DNA from: Carboxylicivirga fragile
GTDB lineage: Bacteria > Bacteroidota > Bacteroidia > Bacteroidales > Marinilabiliaceae
Assembly (NCBI GenBank): GCA_025499625.1
Contig: JAFMVD010000014.1
Coordinates: 46,138-110,137 of the forward strand
Direction: 5' to 3'
Length of the DNA: 64,000 bases
Each line of letters starts with the position of its first letter. The stretch's first letter is position 1. The translations under genes and the position numbers were made by a program. Of the stretch, positions 27,801-35,899 are shown piece after piece. The notes under the pieces were generated by a model, which was given only the letters and a program-made list of their open reading frames with translations, was not told the origin of the DNA and made no database searches.

Positions 27801-27909
27801 TAGCTTTTTTGTTCAGATTAAGCGATCTTAAAGATTGACCAACTATAACGGTTGAGCCCCAAAAGATCAGCAAACAAAATGCAATTAGTCCACGATGATT
27901 TTTATTCAT
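24874..27909 (-). CDS. Exported N-acetylmuramoyl-L-alanine amidase-like protein with golvesin-C/FnIII modules
   Basis: This 1011-residue exported protein starts at ATG 27909; a TTG at 27918 is upstream. The signal peptide runs to VIVGQS near residue 26. An Amidase_3-like zinc peptidase core is split around an insert: LWHSHGWYYES with a following acidic residue, FAFHTDAG, and PTMLLELLSHQN with the final Glu. The insert (residues about 250-370) is a golvesin-C/xanthan-lyase-type beta domain (EYAVYVSYHQSE, GGTWVYLGTYSF). A FnIII-like segment and a C-terminal GATase-like domain follow. It would release peptides from the glycan in the periplasm or at the surface. It is the first gene of the leftward salvage operon. 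Confidence 0.78.
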   Translation of the reverse strand: MNKNHRGLIAFCLLIFWGSTVIVGQSLRSLNLNKKANKRLENWQNVFYEWEHLGKVSIDSIKVEESIKEIDVYFSENLAYMPVRETSIDVLSASLKTKLRKKFKDYTLNVYTGAYEYSELVPNIYRDSLAICGKRTLPPKVKAGNLVQRVDDNKYSKGLSSNHLALWHSHGWYYESKLDRWEWQRARLYGTVEDIFPMTYVLPYLVPMLENAGANVFLPRERDFQKHEVIVDNDGCTGNSEFYLHSNNEPIPKEGFAWRDTLFSGDNPFKIGNSQTLRLDEEQIVASYLPEFPVSGEYAVYVSYHQSEENSDAVEYKVNHTGGSTSYIVDQTMGGGTWVYLGTYSFNKGIDSLQGSVEVFGMDQVSLDAIRFGGGMGNVARRPSDKLKANEWSLAGTNAVSNDIEVSPDDYSWKTSKRPRYMEAARYWMQYAGMPDSLVYSLNEEKNDYNDDYQSRGEWVNYLKDGLNIPIDLAFAFHTDAGVTPNDSIIGTLGIYSSVRDGGVFSNGQSKLANRDLCDVVQSEIVNDIRHLFNENWTRRAMWDKQYSEAWRPDVPTMLLELLSHQNLADMRYGLDPRFRFAVSRSIYKGILKFQAFQEARSYVVQPLPVDHMAIEKHENEFVLSWHAVVDSLEPSARATRYKVYKRIGNNGFDNGTVVSDSFYRFSQPEQGEIVSFKVSALNDGGESFPSEILSMGIGEKVDEFVLVVNAFDRVAGPAKIDAKEMAGLASWKDEGVADKFNFGFTGQQYDFDRNSPWLDDDSPGWGASYGDQEGKIIPGNTFDFTAIHGDALMAAGYSFVSMSDEVFNQTKTTLSVYKAIDIVLGEEKTTQGYKDEDKVGFKIYTPEFMSKLKHACENRIPLIMSGAHVGSDMVENMDSVAIQFTADYLHFKWRTNHAVRTGGVYSTDYAKGDFQTEFKFNTHYNPNIYKVEAPDAIEPVEGGITAFRYGENNSSAGVLYKGKHCSLTLGFPFETIIDVKQRRELMRQIVACLLNEDYNLEVGRNNDEDE

Positions 27910-27940
27910 AACATACAATTACTATAGCTCATGTTTTAAT

Positions 27941-27948
27941 CAAATGTA
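27941..27948 (-). promoter_or_regulatory. TAnnTTTG -7 element, leftward salvage operon
   Basis: The minus strand reads TACATTTG, 31 bp before the amidase ATG. A -33 TTG at normal spacing is not evident. It is one half of a divergent promoter pair with 27978-27985. Confidence 0.45.
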
Positions 27949-27977
27949 AAAACATTTTAGCACAATTTTATTTCTAA

Positions 27978-27985
27978 TACATTTG
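27978..27985 (+). promoter_or_regulatory. TAnnTTTG -7 element, murK-murQ
   Basis: TACATTTG lies 41 bp before the murK-like ATG. It is the same octamer as in the opposite direction at 27941-27948, so both arms of the locus may be co-regulated from this 117-bp gap. Confidence 0.5.
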
Positions 27986-28026
27986 TATTTGAGTTAAATC
28001 CAACACAACACTTTAAATCATTGACA

Positions 28027-28860
28027 ATGAAACTTATTGCAGACAGCGGATCAACAAAAACAGATTGGATACTTATCAACGACTCAAACCAAGTTATATA
28101 TAAGACTTCAACCAAAGGCATAAACCCATTTTACCAAACTTCATCAGAGATTTTAAAAAGCTTAGAATCTCAATTTGACAATGCTTTTTCAAGACCTAAT
28201 GAAATCCATTTTTACGGAGCTGGATGTGCAAACAAAGAAAAAAACGCCATTGTTGAATCTGCCTTAAAAGAATTCTTCCAAATAAATAATATTACTGTAG
28301 AGAGCGATTTATTGGGAAGTGCCAGAGCCTTATGCCAAAATAAACAGGGAATTGCTTGCATACTGGGTACTGGTTCAAATTCTTGCTTTTACAATGGTAA
28401 AGATATTACAGAAAACATTTCACCCTTGGGGTATATATTAGGCGATGAAGGCAGCGGAGCCGTATTGGGGAAACTGTTTATTGCTGATTTATTAAAGAAT
28501 CAGTTACCATCGAAGATAGTCGACGCTTTTTACCAGTATTACAATATCAATCCTTCCGAAATAGTAAATGCCATCTATAAAGAACCTTTCCCAAATCGAT
28601 ATTTAGCTCAATTTTCTAAATTCATATTAGAAAATATTAATAGCCCTGAACTGGAAACCTTGGTGTTAAACAACTTTCGAAATTTCATAAGGCGAAATAT
28701 CTTACAATATAGTAAGTGCAAACAATTGCCAATACATTTTATTGGTAGCATTGCTTTTTATTTTAAGAACCAACTACTAACTGTACTTGATGAGTTTAAG
28801 TTAACTACAGGTACTATAATTCAGTCACCGATGCAAGGATTAATAAAGTTTCACAGCTAA
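28027..28860 (+). CDS. murK: BadF/BadG-type amino-sugar kinase, MurK-like (MurNAc/GlcNAc kinase)
   Basis: This 277-residue ASKHA-fold kinase phosphorylates N-acetylglucosamine and/or N-acetylmuramic acid at O6. Phosphate-binding motifs are LIADSGSTKTDWILI (residues 3-17), CILGTGSNSCFYNG and YILGDEGSGAVLGK. ATG 28027 is preferred over the in-frame TTG at 28021. It is followed 10 bp later by murQ, like the murQ-murK pair of Clostridium acetobutylicum, where MurK acts on both sugars. That pairing is why I favour MurNAc 6-phosphate as a product. GlcNAc-only kinases of Bacteroidota are close relatives. Confidence 0.83.
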   Translation: MKLIADSGSTKTDWILINDSNQVIYKTSTKGINPFYQTSSEILKSLESQFDNAFSRPNEIHFYGAGCANKEKNAIVESALKEFFQINNITVESDLLGSARALCQNKQGIACILGTGSNSCFYNGKDITENISPLGYILGDEGSGAVLGKLFIADLLKNQLPSKIVDAFYQYYNINPSEIVNAIYKEPFPNRYLAQFSKFILENINSPELETLVLNNFRNFIRRNILQYSKCKQLPIHFIGSIAFYFKNQLLTVLDEFKLTTGTIIQSPMQGLIKFHS

Positions 28861-28870
28861 ACAAGGAATT

Positions 28871-29695
28871 ATGCCGGACAATAAAAAAACAAACATAACT
28901 GAAGCATCATCTAATTTCGAAAACCTGGAAAAGATGAGTGTCGAAGAGCTCATTAAAGGCATTAATCAAGAAGATGCAAAAGTTCATCTTGCCGTAAAAC
29001 AGACTTTACCACAAATACAAAAGTTAGTAGAACAGATTGTAGTTAGAATGAAGGAAGGTGGTCGTGTGTTCTATTTGGGTGCCGGAACAAGTGGCCGTCT
29101 TGGCGTTTTAGATGCTTCGGAGCTTCCTCCCACCTTTGGTGTATCAGCCGACATGGTAATTGGCTTAATAGCTGGTGGAGATATTGCTTTACGCAAGGCT
29201 GTTGAAGCAGCTGAAGATGATCCGAATAAAGCTTGGCAAGAATTACAAAAATATGATGTTGGCACAAAAGACACAGTGATAGGTATTGCCGCTTCGGGAA
29301 CCACACCATATGTGATAGGTGGTTTGAAGCATGCCCGTAAAAATGGTTTATTAACCGGATGTATCACGTGCAACCCTAACAGTAAAATAGCCCAGGCATG
29401 TGAAATTCCCATTGAAGCCATTGTTGGTCCTGAATTTGTTACCGGAAGTACGCGTCTAAAATCTGGAACTGCTCAAAAAATGATACTCAACATGATAACC
29501 ACAACTATCATGATAAAGCTGGGCCGGGTTAAGGGAAATAAAATGGTAAATATGCAATTAACCAACAATAAATTAGTGGATAGAGGTACGCGTATGATTA
29601 TGGAAGAAATTGGGATTTCCTACGAAGCTGCTAATGCATTATTGCTAGAACATGGTTCAGTAAAAAAAGCAGTAGATTATTATATAAATCAATAA
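28871..29695 (+). CDS. murQ: N-acetylmuramic acid 6-phosphate etherase (MurQ)
   Basis: It cleaves the lactyl ether of MurNAc 6-phosphate to GlcNAc 6-phosphate and D-lactate in peptidoglycan recycling. The 274-residue protein has the SIS-domain signature YLGAGTSGRLGVLDASELPPTFG, including the catalytic glutamate. Further family motifs are AAEDD, GIAASGTTPYVIGGL, GSTRLKSGTAQKMILNMITT and the C-terminal UBA-like tail (EAANALLLEHGSVKKAV). It forms a bicistronic unit with the upstream kinase. Together they handle sugars brought in by the AmpG-like carrier of the opposite arm. Confidence 0.97.
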   Translation: MPDNKKTNITEASSNFENLEKMSVEELIKGINQEDAKVHLAVKQTLPQIQKLVEQIVVRMKEGGRVFYLGAGTSGRLGVLDASELPPTFGVSADMVIGLIAGGDIALRKAVEAAEDDPNKAWQELQKYDVGTKDTVIGIAASGTTPYVIGGLKHARKNGLLTGCITCNPNSKIAQACEIPIEAIVGPEFVTGSTRLKSGTAQKMILNMITTTIMIKLGRVKGNKMVNMQLTNNKLVDRGTRMIMEEIGISYEAANALLLEHGSVKKAVDYYINQ

Positions 29696-29703
29696 TACAA
29701 AAA

Positions 29704-29831
29704 AGGGTGTCCAAAAACTCTGAAAGCATCCGTTCACTGAGCGAAGTCGAAGTGATTATTAGTTGATAATCAGCATTAATAAAATTTCATCTCGACTACG
29801 CTCGATGAACGAGCTTACTTTTTGGACATCC
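29704..29831. repeat. Palindromic intergenic repeat, copy 1
   Basis: A 128-bp element between murQ and trxB has outer arms ggtgtccaaaaa and tttttggacatcc, and inner arms gttcactgagcgaagtcga and tcgactacgctcgatgaac. A diverged second copy lies at 63790-63910. It folds as a long imperfect hairpin and could act as a convergent terminator. It resembles the dispersed CACTGAG..GTCGAAGTG repeats common in Bacteroidota. Confidence 0.75.
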
Positions 29832-29856
29832 TCCATTTCTAAGAAAATATTTTGAT

Positions 29857-30858
29857 TTACTCTTGTTCTGCTAAGAAACGTTCAGCATCGATGGCTGCCA
29901 TACAACCCGATCCAGCTGCTGTTACAGCTTGACGGTATTGATCATCCTGAACATCGCCACAAGCAAATACACCTTCAACATTGGTTTTCGCTGTACCAGG
30001 AATGGTTTTGATATAACCCACTTCATTAGTATCGATGTAATCTGCAAAAATGTCAGAGTTTGGCTTGTGACCAATTCCTAAGAAGAAACCATCAATGGCG
30101 ATTTTCACTTCTTCCTCTTCAGGAGTTCCCTGGTTTTTCACCAAGGTAGCACCTTCAACAACACCATCACCAAATAATCCTTTGGTTTGATGCTTCCACA
30201 GAATCTCAATATTCTCAGCCTTTTCAGCCCTTGCTTGCATTACTTTCGAAGCACGGAATACATCGCGTCGTACAATCAAGTATACCTTTTTACATAAACC
30301 AGCAAGGTACAAGGCCTCTTCAAGTGCGGTATCGCCACCACCTACAACGGCAACATCTTTACCTCGGTAAAAGAAACCATCACAAGTTGCACAAGCCGAA
30401 ACACCCGATCCTGCATATTTGGTTTCATCTTCTAATCCCAAATATTTTGCTGTAGCTCCAGTAGCAATAATCAAAGCTTCTGCTTCCATCTCTTTCGTAC
30501 CATCAATGGTCACCTTAAAAGGACGTTGTGACAAATCAACCGCAGTAGCCATACCGAAACGAACATCTGTTCCAAAGCGTACTGCCTGCTTCTTAACATC
30601 TTCCATCATTTCAGGACCAGTAACACCATCAGAATAACCCGGAAAGTTTTCAACCTCTGTTGTTGTTGTTAACTGTCCACCTGGTTGCATTCCTTCGTAC
30701 ATTACCGGGCTCAGATTAGCTCGTGCTGCGTAAATTGCTGCGGTATACCCTGCAGGTCCAGAACCTACAATAAGAACTTTAACTTTTTCTACTTCACTCA
30801 TATCTTTGTTTTCTTTATTTGGAGTATTTAAATTCTCCATTTTCCCAAATAGAGCCAT
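29857..30858 (-). CDS. trxB: Thioredoxin-disulfide reductase
   Basis: This flavoprotein reduces thioredoxin with NADPH. The FAD-binding motif is VLIVGSGPAGYTAAIYAARANL, the redox pair is CATC in ACATCDGFF near residue 157, and the NADPH site is VVGGGDTALEEALYL. GVFACGDVQD is the second FAD motif. The conserved family start corresponds to MSEVEKVKV at 30801. The longer ATG at 30858 adds a 19-residue polar extension but still lies within the transcript predicted from the promoter at 30892-30923, so either start is possible. Confidence 0.96.
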   Translation of the reverse strand: MALFGKMENLNTPNKENKDMSEVEKVKVLIVGSGPAGYTAAIYAARANLSPVMYEGMQPGGQLTTTTEVENFPGYSDGVTGPEMMEDVKKQAVRFGTDVRFGMATAVDLSQRPFKVTIDGTKEMEAEALIIATGATAKYLGLEDETKYAGSGVSACATCDGFFYRGKDVAVVGGGDTALEEALYLAGLCKKVYLIVRRDVFRASKVMQARAEKAENIEILWKHQTKGLFGDGVVEGATLVKNQGTPEEEEVKIAIDGFFLGIGHKPNSDIFADYIDTNEVGYIKTIPGTAKTNVEGVFACGDVQDDQYRQAVTAAGSGCMAAIDAERFLAEQE

Positions 30859-30891
30859 AATATCTATATATTAATATTTATAAATAAGTTG

Positions 30892-30923
30892 CAAACTTAC
30901 GAATTTTGGCTATTCCTATCAAA
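30892..30923 (-). promoter_or_regulatory. Bacteroidota promoter of trxB
   Basis: On the minus strand TTTG (30923-30920), a 20-bp spacer and TAAGTTTG (30899-30892) fit the TTTG-N19-21-TAnnTTTG consensus exactly. Confidence 0.75.
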
Positions 30924-31013
30924 ATATATGCCGTCATTAAAAACATGATTCTTTTCGTGACAAAACTGACAAATCAACTTAGCAACTGACAATTTACCAA
31001 TTAAATAGAAACG

Positions 31014-31952
31014 TCATTTATGGAGAACAATCGAATCGGAATCAAAAGTCAATCCAGACACTAGCCCTAAACCACCCTGCACATTATTATGAACACGCAC
31101 CGGATCAAAAATTGGTAAGCCTTCATAAAAACCCTCATATCCGGCCGATAATATCTTGGTTCTAAAATAAGAATAATAATCGTTTGTGTGGTGATAGAGA
31201 TAAGTTGTTATTTTTATTTTGTCCTCGTAATAATCGAAAAACATATAATCAACAGGTAAATTATAAGTTAGTTCATAGGAATGGCCATTTATTAACTGAT
31301 CGGTGAATAATCCCTGAAAATCGAGTCCTTGTAACAAACTTCCTCCTTGATCGCGCTGTAGGAAAATTGGGTCATCTTTCATAAATTCAACAACAGCATA
31401 GGTATAATAAAGATCACCTCCCTTAACTCCCCATCCTTCCCGAACCACATATAATTGGTAATAATTATTCTCATCAGCCGGATCGGTAAAGGATAGGCGC
31501 GTCTTAAGAAATGCCTCACTCCCACCATCATCTATTGGCGTATTAATTCGAGTTGTATCCATTGATTCTACATCAATGATTTCAGGCAAAAATGATTCAA
31601 CTTTAACGGTATCTCCATCACGCTCGTAAGCTTCAATCCGAACTTTATCTCCCGGTTTAAAAATGAATTCTTTCCAAGTACTCCAAACCGTATCGGATGG
31701 CAGGATATAAGTACCTTGATTATTATCATTAATGGAAATTCGGAATCGGCCATTCTCGATTTGCTTATAATCTGGCAAGGCCAATATGCTCTGACTTTTA
31801 CTAAAATGGAGATTCAAAGCACTATCAGGATAGATAAAAGCATACATCACCATCTGATCTTCCTGTGAATTAAGCTCAATTTCAATATCCTTCTCACAAG
31901 CCGAAGCAAGCAATAAAAAAAAGATAACGAATATGCCAAAATATGCTCGCAT
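31014..31952 (-). CDS. DUF4249 outer-membrane lipoprotein
   Basis: This 312-residue lipoprotein has a signal peptide ending at lipobox ASAC (Cys19). It belongs to DUF4249, whose members are usually encoded just after STN-containing TonB-dependent receptors and are thought to be surface partners of those receptors. The mature part is beta-rich. It begins 11 bp downstream of the receptor gene, so it is the last gene of the sigma-FecR-receptor module. The ligand is unknown. Confidence 0.8.
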   Translation of the reverse strand: MRAYFGIFVIFFLLLASACEKDIEIELNSQEDQMVMYAFIYPDSALNLHFSKSQSILALPDYKQIENGRFRISINDNNQGTYILPSDTVWSTWKEFIFKPGDKVRIEAYERDGDTVKVESFLPEIIDVESMDTTRINTPIDDGGSEAFLKTRLSFTDPADENNYYQLYVVREGWGVKGGDLYYTYAVVEFMKDDPIFLQRDQGGSLLQGLDFQGLFTDQLINGHSYELTYNLPVDYMFFDYYEDKIKITTYLYHHTNDYYSYFRTKILSAGYEGFYEGLPIFDPVRVHNNVQGGLGLVSGLTFDSDSIVLHK

Positions 31953-31963
31953 TTTAAATCAAT

Positions 31964-34624
31964 TTAAAATCTAACAGTTAAACGCAAATAGGGTATTGGA
32001 AACGGAAACAAACTAAACTGTTTTAACGAACGCTGTAATTCTCCAGTCTGTTCATTTTCTGAATCTGCAAAGTACAAAAAGAAAGGATTCTGTCGCCCAT
32101 ATAAATTCATTACACCCAGACTCCAAGTTCTACTTCCATAGGATTTCACTTTATTAAAATTAAAACCAACATCTAAACGATGAAAATTGGGCATTCGATA
32201 TCCATTTCGCTCACTAATAAACTGATTAAAACCCGAGTTAACAGGTGCCTGACCAGTTGGTAAATCGGGCGCATAATACTTTGTTTCGGGCAAAGTGATT
32301 GGGCTTCCAGTTCCAAAAGTCCAAGTTAAACCCATATCTACCTTCTTTGAAAATTTATAATTACCAAAAATGGATAAATCATGAGTTCGATCAAAATCCG
32401 CAGCAAATTCCCTTCCTCCATTTAATCCCTCAAATTGATTAGTCGTTTTAGAATACGTGTAACCAATCCATCCTGATAATTTTCCAGTTTTTTTATGCAA
32501 TAGAATTTCCACACCTCTAGACAAACCTTCTCCACTGGTTAACTTATCTTCCCAATCAGATGCAAAATCAAAGTAACCAGCCGCTTCTTTATAAGCTAAA
32601 ATATCATGAAAGCGTTTATAATATCCCTCAATAGCAAGACTAAATCCACGATTAAACTCATATTCTAAGCCAAGGGCGCCTTGCGATGCCCGCATGGGCT
32701 TAATATTATCAGAAACAGGCAACCACAGATCGGTTGGCATGGCGACTGATGCCGTTCTCAACAGGTGCATATATTGTGTCATATGACTATAGGCGGCTTT
32801 TATTGAGAAATTATCGTTTATGAGATACAATCCGGACAAACGTGGTTCGGCCGACCAATAATACTGATTTTCGGTTCGAAATAATGAAAAGTGTGCCCCA
32901 ATATTCAGCTTTAATTTATCAGACAATTTAAAATCATCCTCAATGTATGTTCGTAATTCAGGCCTAAACACATCCTTACCTCCAAAAGCTGTATCGATGG
33001 GAGTTCCACCAGAAATCTCTTGCACTAATAAGTCTACCCCGGGATAAAAGGTATGCATGGTTAAGTTGGCTCCAAAACGTAAGTAATGCTTTGGTGATGG
33101 AAAATAATCAAAATCAGCTTTCACACTGAAATCGCGAATTCCACTGTAATAGTTCTGTGTCCCAATGCTCCAATTTCCATCCGTTTGATAATTCAATCTT
33201 TGTTGGATGAAAAAGCGGTAATCGCTATAGGTTAGTGTCAGGTTTGAAAACATCCTATCACCATATATGTGATTCCAACGCGTAGAAGCAACGTAATTCT
33301 TCCAGCCCACATCACTGTTATCATGCGTTGTTACAAATTGAGTTTCACTACTCTCATCCGGAGGTGTAACAGATACCTTTTGTTCATTGTACTGCAAGCC
33401 ATATTGATCTTTACCAGCGTATGCACTAAAAAACAATCGATCGCGCTTCGACAGTTTATAATTGAACTTTGCATTAAAATCGTAGAAATAATAACGGCTC
33501 TTCTCTACAGCGCTGTATTGTAATAATCCAGTAAACAAATCGAAATAGGTACGACGAAAAGAAACCGAATAGGACGATTTATCTTTTACCAAAGGGCCTT
33601 CAACAGATAAGCGACTTGACAGCAGGCCAACACTTGCCACACCTTTATGTTCGGTCATATTGCCATCATTTAATCGGATATCGACAACAGATGACAAACG
33701 CCCGCCGTATCGAGCAGGAAAACCTCCTTTGATAACTGAAACATGATTAATTGCATCAGCATTGAAGATGGAAAAGAACCCTAGTAAATGGCCAACATTA
33801 TACACTGGAACATCATCCATTAGAACCAAATTCTGATCCGGCCCCCCGCCTCTAACATACATTTCACTCAGGCCCTCACCACCACTTTGAATGCCTGGCA
33901 ACAGCTGTATGCTTTTGACGATATCTACTTCGCCTAAAAAAACAGGTACATTCTTAATTTGCTCTATAGGCACATCGATGGTTCCTGTTCGTGTACTTTG
34001 CAATCGTCCAGGCACGCGTGAACCCACCACATCAATTTGCCCCAGCTCTGACTCTGTCTTAAGGTAAAAATTGATGGTTGTATCACCCCGTAAATTAAGA
34101 AGTAAATGTTCATCTTTAAAACCAACATATGAACACTGTAGCCTTATCAAACCTGCGGGAAGCGTTAGGCTATAAAACCCAAAATTATTGCTTACGGTAC
34201 CAAGGAGCTGATCAGGTTCATAAATATTAGCTTGAATCAATGATTCCTTGGATTCAGAGTCACGAATAAAACCACGAATTATAAACTTACCTGCTTCAGC
34301 AGAATAGGGCTCTATAATAATCTTAGGTCCCTTAACGATAAAATTTGAAGGACACGAAATAAACAATTCATTAAGTATTTCGCGAATCGAACCAGAGTTT
34401 TTACTTAGGGTGATGCTTTCGCTAAAGCACAATTTATTGCTATAGCTAAAAACCACCTCACCTTGTTTTTCTATCTGCGAAAGGAAATAGGCAGTCGAAG
34501 CCGTCTTTTGTTTAAAACTTACCGTCTTATACAAAACACTTTGCCCACTTATTTGACTAGGAATCAAAAAAATGAGCAACAAAAAAAATATATTCTTAAA
34601 AGTAGTTTTCGAACTTCGGAACAT
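31964..34624 (-). CDS. TonB-dependent receptor with STN signalling domain
   Basis: This 886-residue outer-membrane transporter has a signal peptide (cut near ISGQS). An STN secretin/TonB short N-terminal domain follows at about 45-110 (AYFLSQIEKQGEVVFSYS). A carboxypeptidase-regulatory-like beta domain lies at about 120-205 (IRGFIRDSESKESLIQANIY). Next are the plug (GRLQSTRTGTIDVPIEQIKN, MYVRGGGPDQNLVLMDDVPV) and a 22-strand type barrel ending in PIPYLRLTVRF with the terminal aromatic. The STN domain with the neighbouring FecR and ECF sigma genes argues for FecA-type transenvelope signalling. The ligand cannot be told from sequence. Confidence 0.9.
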   Translation of the reverse strand: MFRSSKTTFKNIFFLLLIFLIPSQISGQSVLYKTVSFKQKTASTAYFLSQIEKQGEVVFSYSNKLCFSESITLSKNSGSIREILNELFISCPSNFIVKGPKIIIEPYSAEAGKFIIRGFIRDSESKESLIQANIYEPDQLLGTVSNNFGFYSLTLPAGLIRLQCSYVGFKDEHLLLNLRGDTTINFYLKTESELGQIDVVGSRVPGRLQSTRTGTIDVPIEQIKNVPVFLGEVDIVKSIQLLPGIQSGGEGLSEMYVRGGGPDQNLVLMDDVPVYNVGHLLGFFSIFNADAINHVSVIKGGFPARYGGRLSSVVDIRLNDGNMTEHKGVASVGLLSSRLSVEGPLVKDKSSYSVSFRRTYFDLFTGLLQYSAVEKSRYYFYDFNAKFNYKLSKRDRLFFSAYAGKDQYGLQYNEQKVSVTPPDESSETQFVTTHDNSDVGWKNYVASTRWNHIYGDRMFSNLTLTYSDYRFFIQQRLNYQTDGNWSIGTQNYYSGIRDFSVKADFDYFPSPKHYLRFGANLTMHTFYPGVDLLVQEISGGTPIDTAFGGKDVFRPELRTYIEDDFKLSDKLKLNIGAHFSLFRTENQYYWSAEPRLSGLYLINDNFSIKAAYSHMTQYMHLLRTASVAMPTDLWLPVSDNIKPMRASQGALGLEYEFNRGFSLAIEGYYKRFHDILAYKEAAGYFDFASDWEDKLTSGEGLSRGVEILLHKKTGKLSGWIGYTYSKTTNQFEGLNGGREFAADFDRTHDLSIFGNYKFSKKVDMGLTWTFGTGSPITLPETKYYAPDLPTGQAPVNSGFNQFISERNGYRMPNFHRLDVGFNFNKVKSYGSRTWSLGVMNLYGRQNPFFLYFADSENEQTGELQRSLKQFSLFPFPIPYLRLTVRF

Positions 34625-34648
34625 GTAACATCTAAATCGTCCCCGAAT

Positions 34649-35632
34649 TTAATCAGAGATGATCAATTTGTTACCATCCAAGCTAAACTTTTTATCGAAG
34701 TGAATACGTAATTCAACCATTACATCTTCCAAAGATGGACTTTCAAACTTCGAAGTCATAGTAGTTTCAGAAATGTTTGTATTATTCTCGATAGCTTCAA
34801 CTTCAGGGAAATAATCAAGAATGGTTTCCATTACTTCTGCTAATGGTGCTTTTGTAAAATTAATTTCTCCAGTTCTCCAAGCCATTATATTGGAAGAAAT
34901 ATTGTTTTTTCTAGAAATAACACCATCAATACAAATTGCAGATTCTCCTTTAACTAATTCAAGCTCATTATTCGTTGTTGAAAATAAAACTTTGCCCTCG
35001 GTAACTAATAATAAAACATCACCAGTCTTTTCATTTTCTTCAAGGTTAAACTCTGTTCCTAGAACTTTAACCTGAGCATCTCCAACATTTACAACGAAAG
35101 GTTTTGAAGGGTTTTTTGCGACTTTAAAATAAGCTTCACCCTTAAGTTTCAATAAGCGCTCCTGTCCCTTAAAACTTTTTTGAAAAACTAACTTACTATT
35201 TGCATTAATTGCAACAGTAGAGTTATCTGGCAGTTCATTTTCAATCATCTCAGTAGATGATGAAAAAGCCACCCACTTACCAAATCCAGGTGTTGTTTGA
35301 TATAGAACTATCGCTACGGAGATGGCCATAAATGGGATCATGATGGCAGCTATCTTACGAAGTGACAATAAACTTTGTGATACTGTATTTATACTATGTT
35401 TCTGGAAACCTACTTTATTGGCGAACTTCTTGTAATCAAGTTCTACATCAATAGCATCAAATGCAGCAATATCTTCAGAACCCTGCCAAATCTTTTGCAT
35501 GTCCTCAAAATACTTTGCATTTTCAGTCGACTCTTGTATCCAAGCCTCCAAACATTCTTGTTCATTCGGCTCTAATACAGAAGAAAATCTTCTGACTATC
35601 AATTCATCAATATCGTTCCAGTCTCTATCCAT
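34649..35632 (-). CDS. FecR-family anti-sigma regulator
   Basis: This inner-membrane regulator links the receptor STN domain to the ECF sigma factor. Taking ATG 35632 (MDRDWNDIDELIVRRFSS) gives 327 residues. An N-terminal sigma-binding domain holds the WQG region. One membrane span follows near residues 90-110 (IAAIMIPFMAISVAIVLY). The periplasmic FecR domain (FSSSTEMIENELPDNSTVAINANS, GEAYFKVAKNPSKPFVV) and a C-terminal DUF4974-type secretin/STN-like domain come last. It starts 5 bp after a 58-codon ORF that separates it from the sigma gene, and ends 24 bp before the receptor gene. Confidence 0.92.
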   Translation of the reverse strand: MDRDWNDIDELIVRRFSSVLEPNEQECLEAWIQESTENAKYFEDMQKIWQGSEDIAAFDAIDVELDYKKFANKVGFQKHSINTVSQSLLSLRKIAAIMIPFMAISVAIVLYQTTPGFGKWVAFSSSTEMIENELPDNSTVAINANSKLVFQKSFKGQERLLKLKGEAYFKVAKNPSKPFVVNVGDAQVKVLGTEFNLEENEKTGDVLLLVTEGKVLFSTTNNELELVKGESAICIDGVISRKNNISSNIMAWRTGEINFTKAPLAEVMETILDYFPEVEAIENNTNISETTMTSKFESPSLEDVMVELRIHFDKKFSLDGNKLIISD

Positions 35633-35636
35633 ACGC

Positions 35637-35813
35637 TTAATGAAACTCCACCATACCAAATAAATTGGTATCTTCTGTTTCTACCTTTTCTGTCTTATCA
35701 ACAAGCACTTCTTCTTTTACTTGCTCCTTAACACTTTCTTCCGCTTTTATTTTTCCATTCTCCTCATCTACAGGAGATAAAAACTCCGCTAATACTTGAA
35801 AAATAAATTCCAT
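35637..35813 (-). CDS. Small acidic ORF between ECF sigma and fecR
   Basis: This 58-codon ORF runs from ATG at 35813 to TAA at 35637. It encodes a short hydrophobic start (MEFIFQVLAEFLSPV) and then a highly charged, Glu/Lys/Val-rich stretch ending LFGMVEFH. Its stop lies only 4 bp from the FecR start, so coupled translation is plausible. It lies in the 267-bp gap between sigma and fecR, which normally adjoin. I do not recognise the product. Amino-acid periodicity and position favour a real gene, but this is uncertain. Confidence 0.5.
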   Translation of the reverse strand: MEFIFQVLAEFLSPVDEENGKIKAEESVKEQVKEEVLVDKTEKVETEDTNLFGMVEFH

Positions 35814-35899
35814 TATAATTAGATTAGGTTTAATATTCCAATGTTTCGATAATAAGACAACCTAACTTATCATCACACGTACTTAATTTCAATATTTTT

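Noticed and set aside
29071..29421. Antisense frames of 88 and 116 codons within murQ
   Set aside because: murQ is unambiguous by family motifs; the opposite frames have no domain or start context.
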